Source: Pannonibacter sp. XCT-53 (lineage in GTDB: Bacteria > Pseudomonadota > Alphaproteobacteria > Rhizobiales > Stappiaceae). From it: DNA of 64,000 bases. Positions 26,219 through 34,116 of this stretch are shown piece after piece (the stretch's first letter is position 1; every line of letters begins with the position of its first letter). The notes beneath the pieces are model-generated. The model worked only from the letters and a program-made list of their open reading frames with translations. It was not told where the DNA came from and ran no database searches. The stretch lies in NCBI RefSeq assembly GCF_009915765.1, contig NZ_JAABLQ010000002.1:372001-436000 (forward strand). Direction: 5' to 3'. A program made the translations under genes and the position numbers.

Positions 26219-27781
26219 TCAGGGCAGCGCGGGCAGCGGTTCTGACAGTTTCTGCAGCTGAAAGTCGGTTATCAGGACATCGAGCTGCAGCACCCATCCG
26301 GCAGCCAGCGGCAGGGACATCGGTTCGCTCACATAGAGCCCGTCGGACTGGCGTGTCAGCGCGAGCCGCAAGCCGGCAAGACCGGCGCTCGGGTTGGACA
26401 GGGAACCGGTCAGGTCCTTCGGGGCCAATGGCGCGCCGTCGCCGTCCATCAGCACGACCGAGAGGCCGACCCGACCGTCGTCCTGGCGCGTGATCCGGAC
26501 GTCGGCCATTGCGGCCTGGCCATGCAGGTGCAGGCTTACCTCGACCGGTGTCGTCGGCGCGAGCGCGCGCGGCGGTGGCGTCAGCCGGAACCCGGCGACC
26601 AGCACGAGGATCACGGCGATGATCAGGATCTCGCTGCCGATCGTCCGTCGGGCCAGACGGCCTGCGCCTGTCTCGGCGTCCGGCGTGGTTGCCGCCGCCA
26701 GGCGCGGCGTCAGCCGGAAGCGGTTGTACAGGGCAAGGACCAGGAGGCCGCTGACCAGCATGAGCTTGATGCCCAGCAGCGCGCCATAGGCGGAGGCGAA
26801 GATCCGCTCCGGGCTGCCAAGCTGCACGGCGGCCAGCACCAGGCCGGTGACCAGAAGTGCGGACACCAGCGGCAACGCGAGGCGCGAATAGCGCGCGAGC
26901 TCCCCGGCTGTCAGCGTTCTTGCCCCGTCGCGGACGAACAGGACCGGCAGCGTGCCGGCCCAGAACAGGGCGCAGGTGGCATGCAGGGCCATTGCGGGGG
27001 CCATCAGGGCGACCGGAGCCGCGCCGGCGGCATGGCCGGAGAGGGCGAAGCTGCCGCCGGCCAGGGCAAGCGCCAGCGTCGCTCCGGCACGCGAGGGGCC
27101 GGATGCGAGGGCGAGTGCCGCCGCGGCCATCGCCAGCCCGGCGGTCAGCGCCAGCGGCGTTGACAGGGCAGTCCGCCACAGCGCCGGATCGGCGAGCGCG
27201 GCAAGCGGGCTGCCGGTGAGGTCGAGCCCATGGGCGGCAATGAGGCCGAGGCCGGCGGGAAACGTCAGCCAGGCGGCGACCATGGCGCTGGGGCTGCGGG
27301 ACTGGCTGAAGAGCGCGGCGCCGAAAAGGACGCCGACCCCGAAGGCGAGCGTCAGGGTCAGCGCGGCGCGGGCCAAGACCACGGCGGTCGAGCCGCCCGG
27401 AGCAGCCTGGGCGGCCGCCGTCGGCGGCGCGCTCGGGCTGCCGAGAGAGAAACTGAGGGTGCCGGACACCGGGTGTCCGTCGGAGGACACCACGCGCCAG
27501 CTGACCAGATGGGTTCCGGCCTGGTCCCGCATGGCGGGCGGCACGTCGAGGGCAAGGCGGTTGTCATGCGCCCGCGCGGCAACCTCGGTCTGCCTGCCGT
27601 CCGGGCTGATCCAGACAAGGCGCAGCGGTGACACCGGCTCGTTGAACACCAGCATCAGCTCGGCCGGCATCTCGGCGACGATGCTCGCCTCCTGCGGGCT
27701 CGCTGTCTGCAATTGCGCATGCGCCAGGGCCACGGCTGGCATGAAGACCACAGCGAGAAGCAGGAGCAGGCGGGCAAGCAT
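26219..27781 (-). CDS. CopC-CopD fusion, copper-transport protein (YcnJ type)
   Basis: 520 residues from the ATG at 27781. The signal peptide ends at ALA, leaving an N-terminal histidine (HAQLQTASP), as in copper-binding CopC; a second CopC histidine lies in SSDGHPVSGTL. After a short Ala/Pro linker (about 125-145) come eight or more hydrophobic helices of CopD, then a periplasmic C-terminal domain. It should bind copper in the periplasm and pass it across the inner membrane. It belongs with the YcnI-like gene upstream. Confidence 0.9.
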   Translation of the reverse strand: MLARLLLLLAVVFMPAVALAHAQLQTASPQEASIVAEMPAELMLVFNEPVSPLRLVWISPDGRQTEVAARAHDNRLALDVPPAMRDQAGTHLVSWRVVSSDGHPVSGTLSFSLGSPSAPPTAAAQAAPGGSTAVVLARAALTLTLAFGVGVLFGAALFSQSRSPSAMVAAWLTFPAGLGLIAAHGLDLTGSPLAALADPALWRTALSTPLALTAGLAMAAAALALASGPSRAGATLALALAGGSFALSGHAAGAAPVALMAPAMALHATCALFWAGTLPVLFVRDGARTLTAGELARYSRLALPLVSALLVTGLVLAAVQLGSPERIFASAYGALLGIKLMLVSGLLVLALYNRFRLTPRLAAATTPDAETGAGRLARRTIGSEILIIAVILVLVAGFRLTPPPRALAPTTPVEVSLHLHGQAAMADVRITRQDDGRVGLSVVLMDGDGAPLAPKDLTGSLSNPSAGLAGLRLALTRQSDGLYVSEPMSLPLAAGWVLQLDVLITDFQLQKLSEPLPALP

Positions 27782-27815
27782 GGGACGGTCCGGATTGCGC
27801 GAAGGGAAATCGGTT

Positions 27816-27844
27816 GAGGCTCCCCGGTCTCTCCGGGGAGCCTC
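27816..27844 (-). promoter_or_regulatory. Hairpin between YcnI-like and CopC-CopD genes
   Basis: A perfect 12-bp stem (27816-27827 with 27833-27844) with a 5-base loop lies between the two copper genes. No T-run follows on the minus strand, so partial termination or mRNA stabilisation is more likely than full termination. Confidence 0.6.
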
Positions 27845-27867
27845 CGGTCGATCCGTCAGGGGCTGGC

Positions 27868-28395
27868 TCAGTGAGCCGGCTTGCCCCCCTTGATGATCTT
27901 CACGCCCGGGGCCGGCATGGCGAGCGAGTCCGGGTCCTGGCCTTCGGCCGGGATCTCGATCCAGCGCTCGGCCTTGGTGGCGCATTCCTGCACCGCCGGG
28001 ATGTAGAGCACCTTGTCGGCCTCGAGCTTGTCGGTGAAGCGACCGCGGAAGACGAACTCGTCATAGTGTTCGTCCAGCAGCTCGCCGCCCGACCAGATGA
28101 TTTCCTTCACGCCCTCGGTCACCTTCGTGCCGTGGTTCTCGTAGGTGTTGGCATAGGCGCCCTTGACGGTCTCGAGCTTCCAGCCGGCCTTCGGCATCGG
28201 CTTCACGGCAATGATGCCTTCCGGGATCTGAATGCGGACGACATTGGTCGCTTCGCCTTCGCAGCCATGCGGCACGCGCAGCACCATCTTCACCGTCGTG
28301 TTCTGGACGACTTCCTTGTTCTCGAAAGTTGCGTGCGCGGAGGCGCCTGCGGTGGACAGGGCCAGCAGGGCGGCGGCGATGATCGACTTCTTCAT
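27868..28395 (-). CDS. YcnI-like copper-binding protein (DUF1775)
   Basis: 175 residues with a signal peptide cleaved after ASA to expose His at the mature N-terminus (HATFENKE). In characterised YcnI proteins that histidine, with a conserved tryptophan, forms a copper(II) site; a tryptophan is available in AERWIEIP near the C-terminus. The conserved stretch LRVPHGCEGEATNVVRIQIP is present. It probably acts as a periplasmic copper chaperone for the CopC-CopD protein encoded next. Confidence 0.9.
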   Translation of the reverse strand: MKKSIIAAALLALSTAGASAHATFENKEVVQNTTVKMVLRVPHGCEGEATNVVRIQIPEGIIAVKPMPKAGWKLETVKGAYANTYENHGTKVTEGVKEIIWSGGELLDEHYDEFVFRGRFTDKLEADKVLYIPAVQECATKAERWIEIPAEGQDPDSLAMPAPGVKIIKGGKPAH

Positions 28396-28686
28396 GGGTC
28401 TGTTTCCTCATGGGAGGGCCCGCGCGAGGCAGGGCCGCAGGACAGGCTGAGACAAGGGCGCTCCGGCGTTAGCCCGGCATCCGGGCGCCCGTTCCGGACG
28501 GCAGGGGTCTGCCGCGGAGGGGGCTTGCCTGTCGCGGGCCGTTCAGGCGCAGATGTCACGCCGCAGGTGCAGGCACCTGGTGCGGACCGGGAAGGGCGGA
28601 AGACGGACTGTCCCTGCCGTCACCGGATCTGCGCCGTGTCCCGACGGACAGGCGACATCGCACGGACGCGAGCGCGTCCGGCGAAA

Positions 28687-29097
28687 TCAGGCGGTGCGGC
28701 TGTGCGGAGGGCCCCGGGCCGGCGGAGCGCGGGAGCCATGCCCTTCGCCGATGGCATCGGAACGAACCGGCAGCGCGTCGATGACGCAGCCGAAGGCCGG
28801 GCCGGGCAGGGGCAGGGAGCTTGCGAGCGCGACGGACTTTGCGAGGAGGCAGGCCGGGCAGCCGGGGCCATCGGCGCGGTCCCCGCCGTCGTCGGACGCG
28901 GAGGGATTGCAGAGATCCGGCAGGGTGCCGTCCGGCAGCACATAGGCCGCCAGATCGACGGCGTCATAGCCCGACGCCGCAGCCGCAGCGCCGGCCAGGC
29001 CTTGCGGCCCGTGATGCATCGACCCGAGCAGGATGAAGGACAGCGCGGCAAGCGCCATCATCAGCTTCTGCAAGGGGGATCGGATGCGACGGATCAT
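28687..29097 (-). CDS. Small Cys-containing protein, DUF2946-like
   Basis: 136 residues with an N-terminal hydrophobic segment (about 12-27). It has the features of DUF2946 proteins, which are common beside copper genes: a lone Cys in PDLCNPS followed by GCPAC. Metal binding by the CPxC pair is inference. It lies about 290 bases upstream of the YcnI-like gene on the same strand; I see no feature in that gap (28396-28686). Confidence 0.6.
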   Translation of the reverse strand: MIRRIRSPLQKLMMALAALSFILLGSMHHGPQGLAGAAAAASGYDAVDLAAYVLPDGTLPDLCNPSASDDGGDRADGPGCPACLLAKSVALASSLPLPGPAFGCVIDALPVRSDAIGEGHGSRAPPARGPPHSRTA

Positions 29098-29171
29098 GAC
29101 ATCCGATTAATGCGGCGGCCGTCACCGCGCAAGCGCCAAAATCGCGCCGGCGCTGCGGCAATCCGGTCGCA

Positions 29172-29885
29172 TCATTTCCGCTTCAGATGGTCCAGCAGCG
29201 ACGTCTTGGCGCCGAGGATATGGCGGCGGGTGAGGTCGGCGGCCAGGTCTGCACGACCGGCCTCGCAGGCTTCGAGGATCGCGAGGTGCTCGTCATGGGC
29301 GCGGGCGCGGCCGTTCGACAGCATCAGCTGGGCGCGCAGGTAGCGGTCGATGCGGTCGAGCGCGTTGTTGACGATGCCGAGGTGATAGGGCAGCCCGCTG
29401 TCCTGATACAGCGTGTAATGGAACCGGCGATTGAGATCGCCCCAGGCCATTGGGTCCGTTGAGGACGAGAAGGCCTCATGGCACTGGCGCGCCAGGCGGC
29501 GCGATTCGTCGCTCATGCGCCCGACGGCTGCATGGATGACCGTGCCTTCCACCAGGGCGCGGAAGTCGAAGATCTCGGCCACTTCATCCGGTGCGATGGA
29601 GGCGACGACCGCCCCCTTGTAGCGCTGCGTCGTCACCAGCCCCTGCTGTTCCAGCATGGTGATCGCCTCGCGCACGGGGATGCGGCTGGTGTTGAACAGG
29701 CGTGCGATCTCGTCCTGGCGCAGGGGTTCACCATCCTTGAGGTCGCCCTCGATGATGGCCTTGCGCAGGGCCTCGAACACGATGTCGGCGACCGAAGCGG
29801 TCTTCGAGATATCAACGGGTTGCAGCTTCACGGCGTCAGGTCTCCCTCGCAGATCTCCTAGCATATTCGGCGGCGTTTGTGCCAT
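29172..29885 (-). CDS. GntR-family regulator with FCD domain
   Basis: 237 residues. The N-terminal winged helix (about 25-95) contains RQDEIARLFNTSRIPVREAI, and the C-terminal FCD domain has the metal-ligand histidines (in NRRFHYTLY and RAHDEHLAIL). It is divergent from the hydroxyproline transport and catabolic genes and probably represses them until the inducer, hydroxyproline or an intermediate, binds. A palindrome lies just upstream of its start, between the two divergent genes. Confidence 0.92.
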   Translation of the reverse strand: MAQTPPNMLGDLRGRPDAVKLQPVDISKTASVADIVFEALRKAIIEGDLKDGEPLRQDEIARLFNTSRIPVREAITMLEQQGLVTTQRYKGAVVASIAPDEVAEIFDFRALVEGTVIHAAVGRMSDESRRLARQCHEAFSSSTDPMAWGDLNRRFHYTLYQDSGLPYHLGIVNNALDRIDRYLRAQLMLSNGRARAHDEHLAILEACEAGRADLAADLTRRHILGAKTSLLDHLKRK

Positions 29886-29902
29886 CTGATAATTTCATAT
29901 TG

Positions 29903-29920
29903 TAAATTGGATCCAATATA
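29903..29920. promoter_or_regulatory. Candidate FCD-regulator operator
   Basis: A perfect 12-bp palindrome, ATTGGATCCAAT (29906-29917), extends to TA-n-12-n-TA at 29903-29920. The TGGATCCA core resembles operators of GntR/FCD regulators. It lies in the AT-rich gap between the divergent regulator and binding-protein genes, where it could control both directions. Confidence 0.6.
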
Positions 29921-29981
29921 TGCATAGTCGCCTCACTCCGGCGGGGAGGCCGGGGAAAGACGTTTTCTGGGAGGAGTTGAG

Positions 29982-30794
29982 ATGCAGATTTTGAAGGCGC
30001 TTGCGGCCGGGGCCGCGCTGGCTCTCGTGGCCATTCCGGCCAAGGCAGACAAGCTGGACGACATCATCGCCTCGGGGACGCTGCGCTGTGCGGTGACGCT
30101 GGATTTCCCGCCCATCGGCATGCGCGACGCCAACAACGAGCCGGTCGGCTTCGACGTGGACTATTGCCGTGACCTCGCCAAGGCGCTGGGCGTCGAGGCC
30201 GAGATCGTCGAGACCCCGTTCCCGGACCGCATCCCGGCGCTGATTTCCGGCCGTGCGGACGTGGGGGTCGCCTCGACCTCCGACACGCTGGAGCGGGCCA
30301 AGACCATCGGGTTCTCGATCCCCTATGTTGCCTACAACATGGTCGTCCTGACCAAGGAAGGCACGGGCATCAGCAGCTACGAGGACCTGAAGAACCGCCG
30401 CGTCGGCTCCACGTCCTCCACCTTCGAGGCGCTGGCGCTGGAAGCCGACATGAAGAAGTGGGCCGACCCGAAGGGCAGCTTCCAGGCCTACCAGAACCAG
30501 GCCGACGTGTTCCTCGCCCTCGACCAGGGCCACATCGAGGCCACCGTCGTCACCTCGACCGTCGCTGCCGACGCGGTGAAGTCGGCCAACTATTCCGGTT
30601 TCAAGATCGTCGACGAGGCACCCTACGAGACCGACTACACCTCGCTCATCACGCTGCGCGAGGAATATGGCCTCATCAACTACCTCAACCTCTTCGTGAA
30701 CCGTCAGGTCCGCTCCGGCCGCTATGCCGAGCTGTGGGGCAAGTGGGTCGGCGGTCCGGTGCCGGATCTCACCGTTCCGGGCGTCTACCGCTGA
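29982..30794 (+). CDS. Amino-acid ABC transporter substrate-binding protein (hydroxyproline predicted)
   Basis: 270 residues with a signal peptide ending at AKADK. The mature part is a family 3 (HisJ/GlnH type) binding protein: LRCAVTLDFPPIGMRDANN, GFDVDYCRDLAKALG and LISGRADVGVASTSDT carry the ligand-binding positions for the amino acid carboxylate and amino group. The gene opens an ABC operon next to hydroxyproline catabolic genes, so hydroxyproline, or a betaine or epimer of it, is the predicted ligand. Confidence 0.92.
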   Translation: MQILKALAAGAALALVAIPAKADKLDDIIASGTLRCAVTLDFPPIGMRDANNEPVGFDVDYCRDLAKALGVEAEIVETPFPDRIPALISGRADVGVASTSDTLERAKTIGFSIPYVAYNMVVLTKEGTGISSYEDLKNRRVGSTSSTFEALALEADMKKWADPKGSFQAYQNQADVFLALDQGHIEATVVTSTVAADAVKSANYSGFKIVDEAPYETDYTSLITLREEYGLINYLNLFVNRQVRSGRYAELWGKWVGGPVPDLTVPGVYR

Positions 30795-30826
30795 GGCGGC
30801 AGGCCTGAGCCTTGCGGCCTGTCGCC
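30795..30826 (+). promoter_or_regulatory. Hairpin after the amino-acid binding-protein gene
   Basis: An 11-bp stem with one mismatch (30795-30805 with 30816-30826) begins directly after the stop codon; no T-run follows. Probable mRNA 3'-end stabiliser, matching the arrangement in other transporter operons here. Confidence 0.5.
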
Positions 30827-30929
30827 CACCGGCAGGCCGCATCGTCCTCACCGCTGCGACCGGCCTTGCAGGCCCGTCCGCGACGGGGTCACCGGTCCGG
30901 CCCGCGTGCCGGATCCTGCGGGGGATGCC

Positions 30930-31592
30930 ATGAATTACACCTTCCACTGGAATCAGGCCTTGCGGCGTCTGCCCGAGATGCTGGACGGGGCGCTGGTGAC
31001 GCTGCAGGTGGCGAGCCTTGCGATGCTGATCGGCGTCGTCATTGCCGTTGTCCTCGCCTACGGCCGGCTGTCCGACAACCGCGCCCTGCGTGCGGCCGCC
31101 ACGACCTGGGTCGAGATTGCCCGCAACACGCCGGCGCTGTTCCAGATCTACTTCTTCTATTTCGGTCTCGGCTCGTTCGGCCTCAGGCTGGATCCCTTCA
31201 GCGCGCTGCTGGCGGGCATTGCCTTCAACAACGCCGGCTACCTGGCCGAGACCTTCCGTGGCGGGCTGCAGGCGATCCCGCCGAGCCAGACCCGCGCGGC
31301 ACGTTCGCTCGGCCTCAGCGCGCTGCAGGCCTCGGTGCATGTGGTGCTGCCGCAGATGTTCCGGATCGTCTTCTACCCGATGACGAACCAGATGGTCTGG
31401 TCGATCCTGATGTCCTCGCTCGGCGTGATCGTCGGCATGACCTCCGACCTGACCGGCGTGACGCAGGAACTCAATGCCCGCACGTTCCGCACCTTTGAAT
31501 TCTTCGCCCTGGCCGCCGTGCTCTACTACGCCATGGCCAAGCTCACCATCCTTGCGGCCCGGCTCATCGGCTGGCGCCTGTTCCGGACCTGA
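30930..31592 (+). CDS. Amino-acid ABC transporter permease (HisM/GlnP type)
   Basis: 220 residues from the ATG at 30930, which follows a GCGGGGG run; the in-frame GTG at 30906 is less likely. It shows about five hydrophobic helices and the coupling-helix motif ETFRGGLQAIPPSQTRAARS with the EAA-type loop. It pairs with the next permease, 11 bases downstream, as a heterodimer. Confidence 0.92.
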   Translation: MNYTFHWNQALRRLPEMLDGALVTLQVASLAMLIGVVIAVVLAYGRLSDNRALRAAATTWVEIARNTPALFQIYFFYFGLGSFGLRLDPFSALLAGIAFNNAGYLAETFRGGLQAIPPSQTRAARSLGLSALQASVHVVLPQMFRIVFYPMTNQMVWSILMSSLGVIVGMTSDLTGVTQELNARTFRTFEFFALAAVLYYAMAKLTILAARLIGWRLFRT

Positions 31593-31603
31593 GGAGGCGG
31601 ACC

Positions 31604-32272
31604 ATGCTTGACACGGCTTTCTCCTCCAACGACCTGATGTTCCTCCTGAAGGGAGCCTGGCTCACCATCCAGCTGACCGTGGTGGCGGTTGCCATCGGCA
31701 CGGTGCTGGGTGTCGTCTTCGGCTGGGCCCGGGCGTCGCTGCCCGGCTGGGTGAATGTCCCCATCGGCGCGGTGCTGGATGTCCTGCGCTCGGTGCCCCT
31801 CCTGATCCAGCTGGTGCTGGTCAACTCCGGCAAGAGCATCCTCGGGCTCGACTGGTCGCCCTTCGTGGTCGGCGCGGTGGTCCTTGGCCTCTACACGGCG
31901 GCCTATTGCACCGAGATCGTGCGCGGCGGCATCCTGGCCGTGCCCGCAACCACCCGCCGTGCCGCCCGCTCGCTGGGCATGACCTACTGGCAGGACCTCA
32001 CCAGCATCGTCGCCCCCATGGCCCTGCGCGTCTCGTTGCCGGGCTGGATCGGCCTGACGCTCGGCGTGATGAAGGACACCGCGCTGGTGATGTGGATCGG
32101 CATCGCGGAACTGCTGCGCTCGTCCCAGATCGTCATCACCCGCATCCAGGAGCCGCTGCTGGTGCTCGCGATTGCCGGCCTCATCTACTTCGTGATCAGC
32201 TTCCCCGTCTCCCGTCTCGGCGCGTTCCTTGAACGCCGCTGGGCCGACGACAGCCTGAAGGCAGACCAATGA
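31604..32272 (+). CDS. Amino-acid ABC transporter permease (HisQ/GlnP type)
   Basis: 222 residues, about five hydrophobic helices, with EIVRGGILAVPATTRRAARS as the ATPase-contact loop. It overlaps the ATPase gene by ATGA at 32269. With its upstream neighbour it forms the inner-membrane channel. Confidence 0.92.
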   Translation: MLDTAFSSNDLMFLLKGAWLTIQLTVVAVAIGTVLGVVFGWARASLPGWVNVPIGAVLDVLRSVPLLIQLVLVNSGKSILGLDWSPFVVGAVVLGLYTAAYCTEIVRGGILAVPATTRRAARSLGMTYWQDLTSIVAPMALRVSLPGWIGLTLGVMKDTALVMWIGIAELLRSSQIVITRIQEPLLVLAIAGLIYFVISFPVSRLGAFLERRWADDSLKADQ

Positions 32273-32991
32273 TCGAGATCGAAAACGTACACAAGTCCTA
32301 TGGTTCGCTCGAGGTCATCAAGGGCGTCACCATGCAGGTGGAGAAGGGCGAGGTCGTCTCCATCATCGGCGGATCGGGCTCCGGCAAGTCGACCTTGCTT
32401 CAGTGCATCAACGGTCTGGAGCCGATCCAGAAGGGCCATATCCGCGTTGACGGCATCGATGTCCATGCCAAGGGCACCGACCTCAACAAGCTGCGGCGCA
32501 AGATCGGCATCGTGTTCCAGCAGTGGAACGCCTTCCCGCATTTGACCGTACTGGAGAATGTGACCCTCGCGCCGCGCAAGGTGCTCGGCCTGTCGGCCCG
32601 CGAGGCGAACGAGATCGCGGAGAAGCATCTCGTTCACGTCGGGCTCGGCGACAAGCTCAAGGTGATGCCCTCGCGTCTGTCCGGCGGCCAGCAGCAGCGC
32701 ATGGCAATCGCCCGCGCGCTTGCCATGTCGCCGGACTACATGCTGTTCGACGAGGTCACCTCGGCGCTTGACCCGCAGCTGGTCGGCGAGGTGCTGGACA
32801 CGATGCGCATGCTCTCGGCCGAGGGCATGACCATGATCGTCGTCACCCATGAAATCCGCTTCGCCCGCGAAGTGTCGAACCGCGTCGCCTTCTTCCACAA
32901 GGGGCTGATCCACGAGATCGGCGCCCCGGAAGAGGTGATCGGCGCCCCGAAGAAGCCCGAGACCATCGACTTCCTCAAATCCGTGCTGTGA
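32269..32991 (+). CDS. Amino-acid ABC transporter ATP-binding protein (HisP/GlnQ type)
   Basis: 240 residues. Walker A GGSGSGKS lies at 34-41, the signature is LSGGQQQRMAIARAL and the Walker B region reads MLFDEVTSALDP. It is closest to the polar amino acid ATPases. It energises import of the predicted hydroxyproline ligand and is followed after 59 bases by the catabolic genes in the same direction. Confidence 0.94.
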   Translation: MIEIENVHKSYGSLEVIKGVTMQVEKGEVVSIIGGSGSGKSTLLQCINGLEPIQKGHIRVDGIDVHAKGTDLNKLRRKIGIVFQQWNAFPHLTVLENVTLAPRKVLGLSAREANEIAEKHLVHVGLGDKLKVMPSRLSGGQQQRMAIARALAMSPDYMLFDEVTSALDPQLVGEVLDTMRMLSAEGMTMIVVTHEIRFAREVSNRVAFFHKGLIHEIGAPEEVIGAPKKPETIDFLKSVL

Positions 32992-33050
32992 GCCTGATCG
33001 CCGCAGCGCCCACCCCAACTAGCTGATTGAAAGACAAGGACGAGAGATCC

Positions 33051-33944
33051 ATGTGGACTGGTGTTTTCCCTGCCGTCACGACCAAGTTCAACGCTGACGA
33101 CACGCTTGATCATGCCGAAATGGAGCGCTGCTTCGCGCTGCAGATGGAGGCAGGCTGTGATGGTCTCATCGTCTGCGGCTCGCTGGGCGAAGGCTCGATG
33201 CTGTCGCAGGACGAGCGGCTGGCCGTGCTCAAGACCGCGCAGGGCGTGGCTGGCGGCAAGCCGGTGCTGATGACCATCGCGGAAGCTGCAACGCGCGATT
33301 CTGCCAATCTGGCACGCAAGGCTGCCAAGGCTGGGGCCGATGGCTTCATGGTGGTGCCGAGCACGATCTATCACACCGACCCGGCCGAGACGGTTGCCAC
33401 CCTCAAGGCCGTGGCGGAGGCTGGCGACCTGCCGGTGATGATCTATTCCAATCGCGTTGCCTACCGGGTCGATGTCACCGTGCCGATCATGGAAGACTTG
33501 GCGAAGGATGCCCGTTTCGTGGCGGTGAAGGAATCCTCCGACGACATCCGTCGCGCGACCGAGATCCTGACCCATTTCGGCGACCGGTTCGATGTCTTCA
33601 CCGGCGTCGACAACCTCGCCTTCGAGGCGCTGGCTGTCGGCTGCACTGGCTGGGTTGCAGGCCTTGTCGTCGCCTTCCCGAAGGAGACGGTGGCGATCTA
33701 CCGGCTGATGCAGGCCGGCCGCACGGCCGAGGCGCTGGCGATCTACCGCTGGTTCCGTCCGCTGCTCGACCTCGATGTCTCGACCTATCTCGTCCAGAAC
33801 ATCAAGCTGGCCGAAGTCCACGCGCTGGGCTCCAACGACCGCTGCCGCATGCCGCGCATGCCGCTGTCGGGCGAGCGCCGTGCGAAGGTCGAGAAGGTCA
33901 TCCGCGACGCCATCGCCTGCCGCCCGGCGCTGCCGGCCGTGTAA
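33051..33944 (+). CDS. DapA-family lyase, predicted pyrroline-4-hydroxy-2-carboxylate deaminase
   Basis: 297 residues from the ATG at 33051 with AAGGA upstream. It has the DHDPS/NAL TIM-barrel signature: GSLGEGSMLSQDERLAVL near the N-terminus, catalytic Tyr132 in MIYSNR and Schiff-base Lys160 in VAVKESSDD. In hydroxyproline catabolism this family converts delta-1-pyrroline-4-hydroxy-2-carboxylate to 2-oxoglutarate semialdehyde with loss of ammonia. The neighbouring epimerase, dehydrogenase and semialdehyde dehydrogenase genes make that assignment much more likely than dihydrodipicolinate synthase. Confidence 0.88.
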   Translation: MWTGVFPAVTTKFNADDTLDHAEMERCFALQMEAGCDGLIVCGSLGEGSMLSQDERLAVLKTAQGVAGGKPVLMTIAEAATRDSANLARKAAKAGADGFMVVPSTIYHTDPAETVATLKAVAEAGDLPVMIYSNRVAYRVDVTVPIMEDLAKDARFVAVKESSDDIRRATEILTHFGDRFDVFTGVDNLAFEALAVGCTGWVAGLVVAFPKETVAIYRLMQAGRTAEALAIYRWFRPLLDLDVSTYLVQNIKLAEVHALGSNDRCRMPRMPLSGERRAKVEKVIRDAIACRPALPAV

Positions 33945-33971
33945 GCGACGTGTGGAGCAATGGCCGCTCCA

Positions 33972-34016
33972 GCCCCACCCCTTCCCCCTCGTGGGGAGGG
34001 GACGGGGGTGGGGGAG
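33972..34016. repeat. Intergenic GC-rich palindromic repeat
   Basis: A nested inverted repeat (CCCCACCCC and CCCC arms pairing with GGGG and GGGGTGGGG arms) lies between the deaminase and aldehyde dehydrogenase genes. It has no T-run. Repeats of this C-rich/G-rich style are widespread in intergenic regions of alphaproteobacteria; it may stabilise mRNA or simply be a dispersed repeat. A related compound palindrome occurs at 41676-41713. Confidence 0.6.
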
Positions 34017-34116
34017 CCTCGTCGGCGACATCGCCGATTGCCGTCTCGACGCGGCGCAAACGAAACGGATAGGCTGGCAGGATCAGCAGTTCCAACAGGA
34101 TAGACAGGTCAGTCCC

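Noticed and set aside
33051..33944. Assignment as dihydrodipicolinate synthase (dapA)
   Set aside because: The catalytic residues fit the superfamily generally, but the hydroxyproline gene context makes pyrroline-4-hydroxy-2-carboxylate deaminase the better call.
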